Assembly (NCBI GenBank): GCA_032249575.1
Contig: JAVVHL010000072.1
Location: 1 to 6,107 of the forward strand
Direction of reading: 5' to 3'
Length of the DNA: 6,107 bases
DNA from: Calditenuis sp032249575
GTDB lineage: Archaea; Thermoproteota; Nitrososphaeria_A; Caldarchaeales; Calditenuaceae
A model generated the notes under the pieces. That model was not told the origin of the DNA. It saw only the letters and a program-made list of their open reading frames with translations, and ran no database searches. Shown here piece after piece: positions 6,042-6,107 of this stretch. Made by a program: the position numbers and the translations under genes. Numbering within the stretch: the first letter of the stretch is position 1; every line of letters begins with the position of its first letter.

Positions 6042-6065
6042 CACAATTTTTCGCGCACAATTTTT
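6042..6065. repeat. Direct repeat of CACAATTTTT, 14-bp period
   Basis: Two exact copies of CACAATTTTT lie at 6042-6051 and 6056-6065, separated by CGCG, in the only strongly AT-rich patch of the right end. The T runs read as possible archaeal terminators on the plus strand, but no plus-strand gene precedes them. Alternatively the copies are a regulator site for a neighbouring promoter. Confidence 0.5.
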
Positions 6066-6107
6066 GAGGAACCAACAAAGTGCACCAGGTGACAAAAGTA
6101 CAGCGAG

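Larger units (their letters stand above)
5844..6107. other. Noncoding stretch right of rfcS
   Basis: I see no credible gene in these 264 bp. The one long minus-strand frame that crosses it runs out of frame into rfcS and has low-complexity, arginine-rich composition. I found no tRNA-like T-loop (GGTTCGA) on either strand. The left part is GC-rich with a possible hairpin; the last 70 bp become AT-rich. It could hold the rfcS promoter, an unannotated small RNA, or the promoter of a gene beyond the right edge. Confidence 0.5.

Noticed and set aside
5659..6078. A 139-residue minus-strand frame overlapping the rfcS start
   Set aside because: Its second half is rfcS read in the wrong frame, and the first half is arginine- and proline-rich without any domain.

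Overview
The window looks like chromosomal DNA of a thermophilic archaeon, most likely from the TACK/Thermoproteota side; I cannot name a genus. The grounds are an archaeal clamp-loader small subunit (RfcS), an archaeal-style arginyl-tRNA synthetase, a HEPN/minimal-nucleotidyltransferase pair of the kind common in thermophilic archaea, and a thioredoxin with the charged N-terminal helix seen in many archaeal thioredoxins. AT-rich TATA-like boxes also sit about 28-30 bp before most starts without a ribosome binding site, which is the archaeal leaderless layout. The DNA is GC-rich, and arginine is written mostly as AGG.

Layout from left to right. Positions 1-688 (+): the 3' part of a HEPN gene, cut by the window edge, then a minimal nucleotidyltransferase (MNT) gene 7 bp downstream, forming a two-gene toxin-antitoxin-like operon. 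Positions 744-2624 (+): argS, complete. Positions 2625-2789: a spacer with no supported gene, into which argS and the next gene converge. Positions 2790-3731 (-): a cobalamin/siderophore-binding-like (BtuF fold) protein with no convincing export signal. Positions 3732-3892: a divergent promoter region with repeated GATCGG motifs. Positions 3893-4321 (+): thioredoxin. Positions 4325-4837 (-): an unrecognised protein of up to 170 residues that meets thioredoxin tail to tail with 3 bp between the stops. Positions 4866-5843 (-): rfcS. Positions 5844-6107: 264 bp without a credible gene, containing a possible hairpin and an AT-rich direct repeat.

The genes are mainly housekeeping (translation, replication, redox) and do not form one pathway. 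The HEPN/MNT pair is the only obvious accessory system. The points most worth a second look are a GATCGG motif upstream of three of the five inferred TATA boxes (BtuF-like gene, thioredoxin, unknown gene), the unknown gene next to rfcS, the apparently cytosolic cysteine-rich BtuF-like protein, and the HEPN protein without the usual RX4-6H ribonuclease motif. I found no CRISPR array, insertion sequence, tRNA or rRNA, and no clear new multi-gene system.
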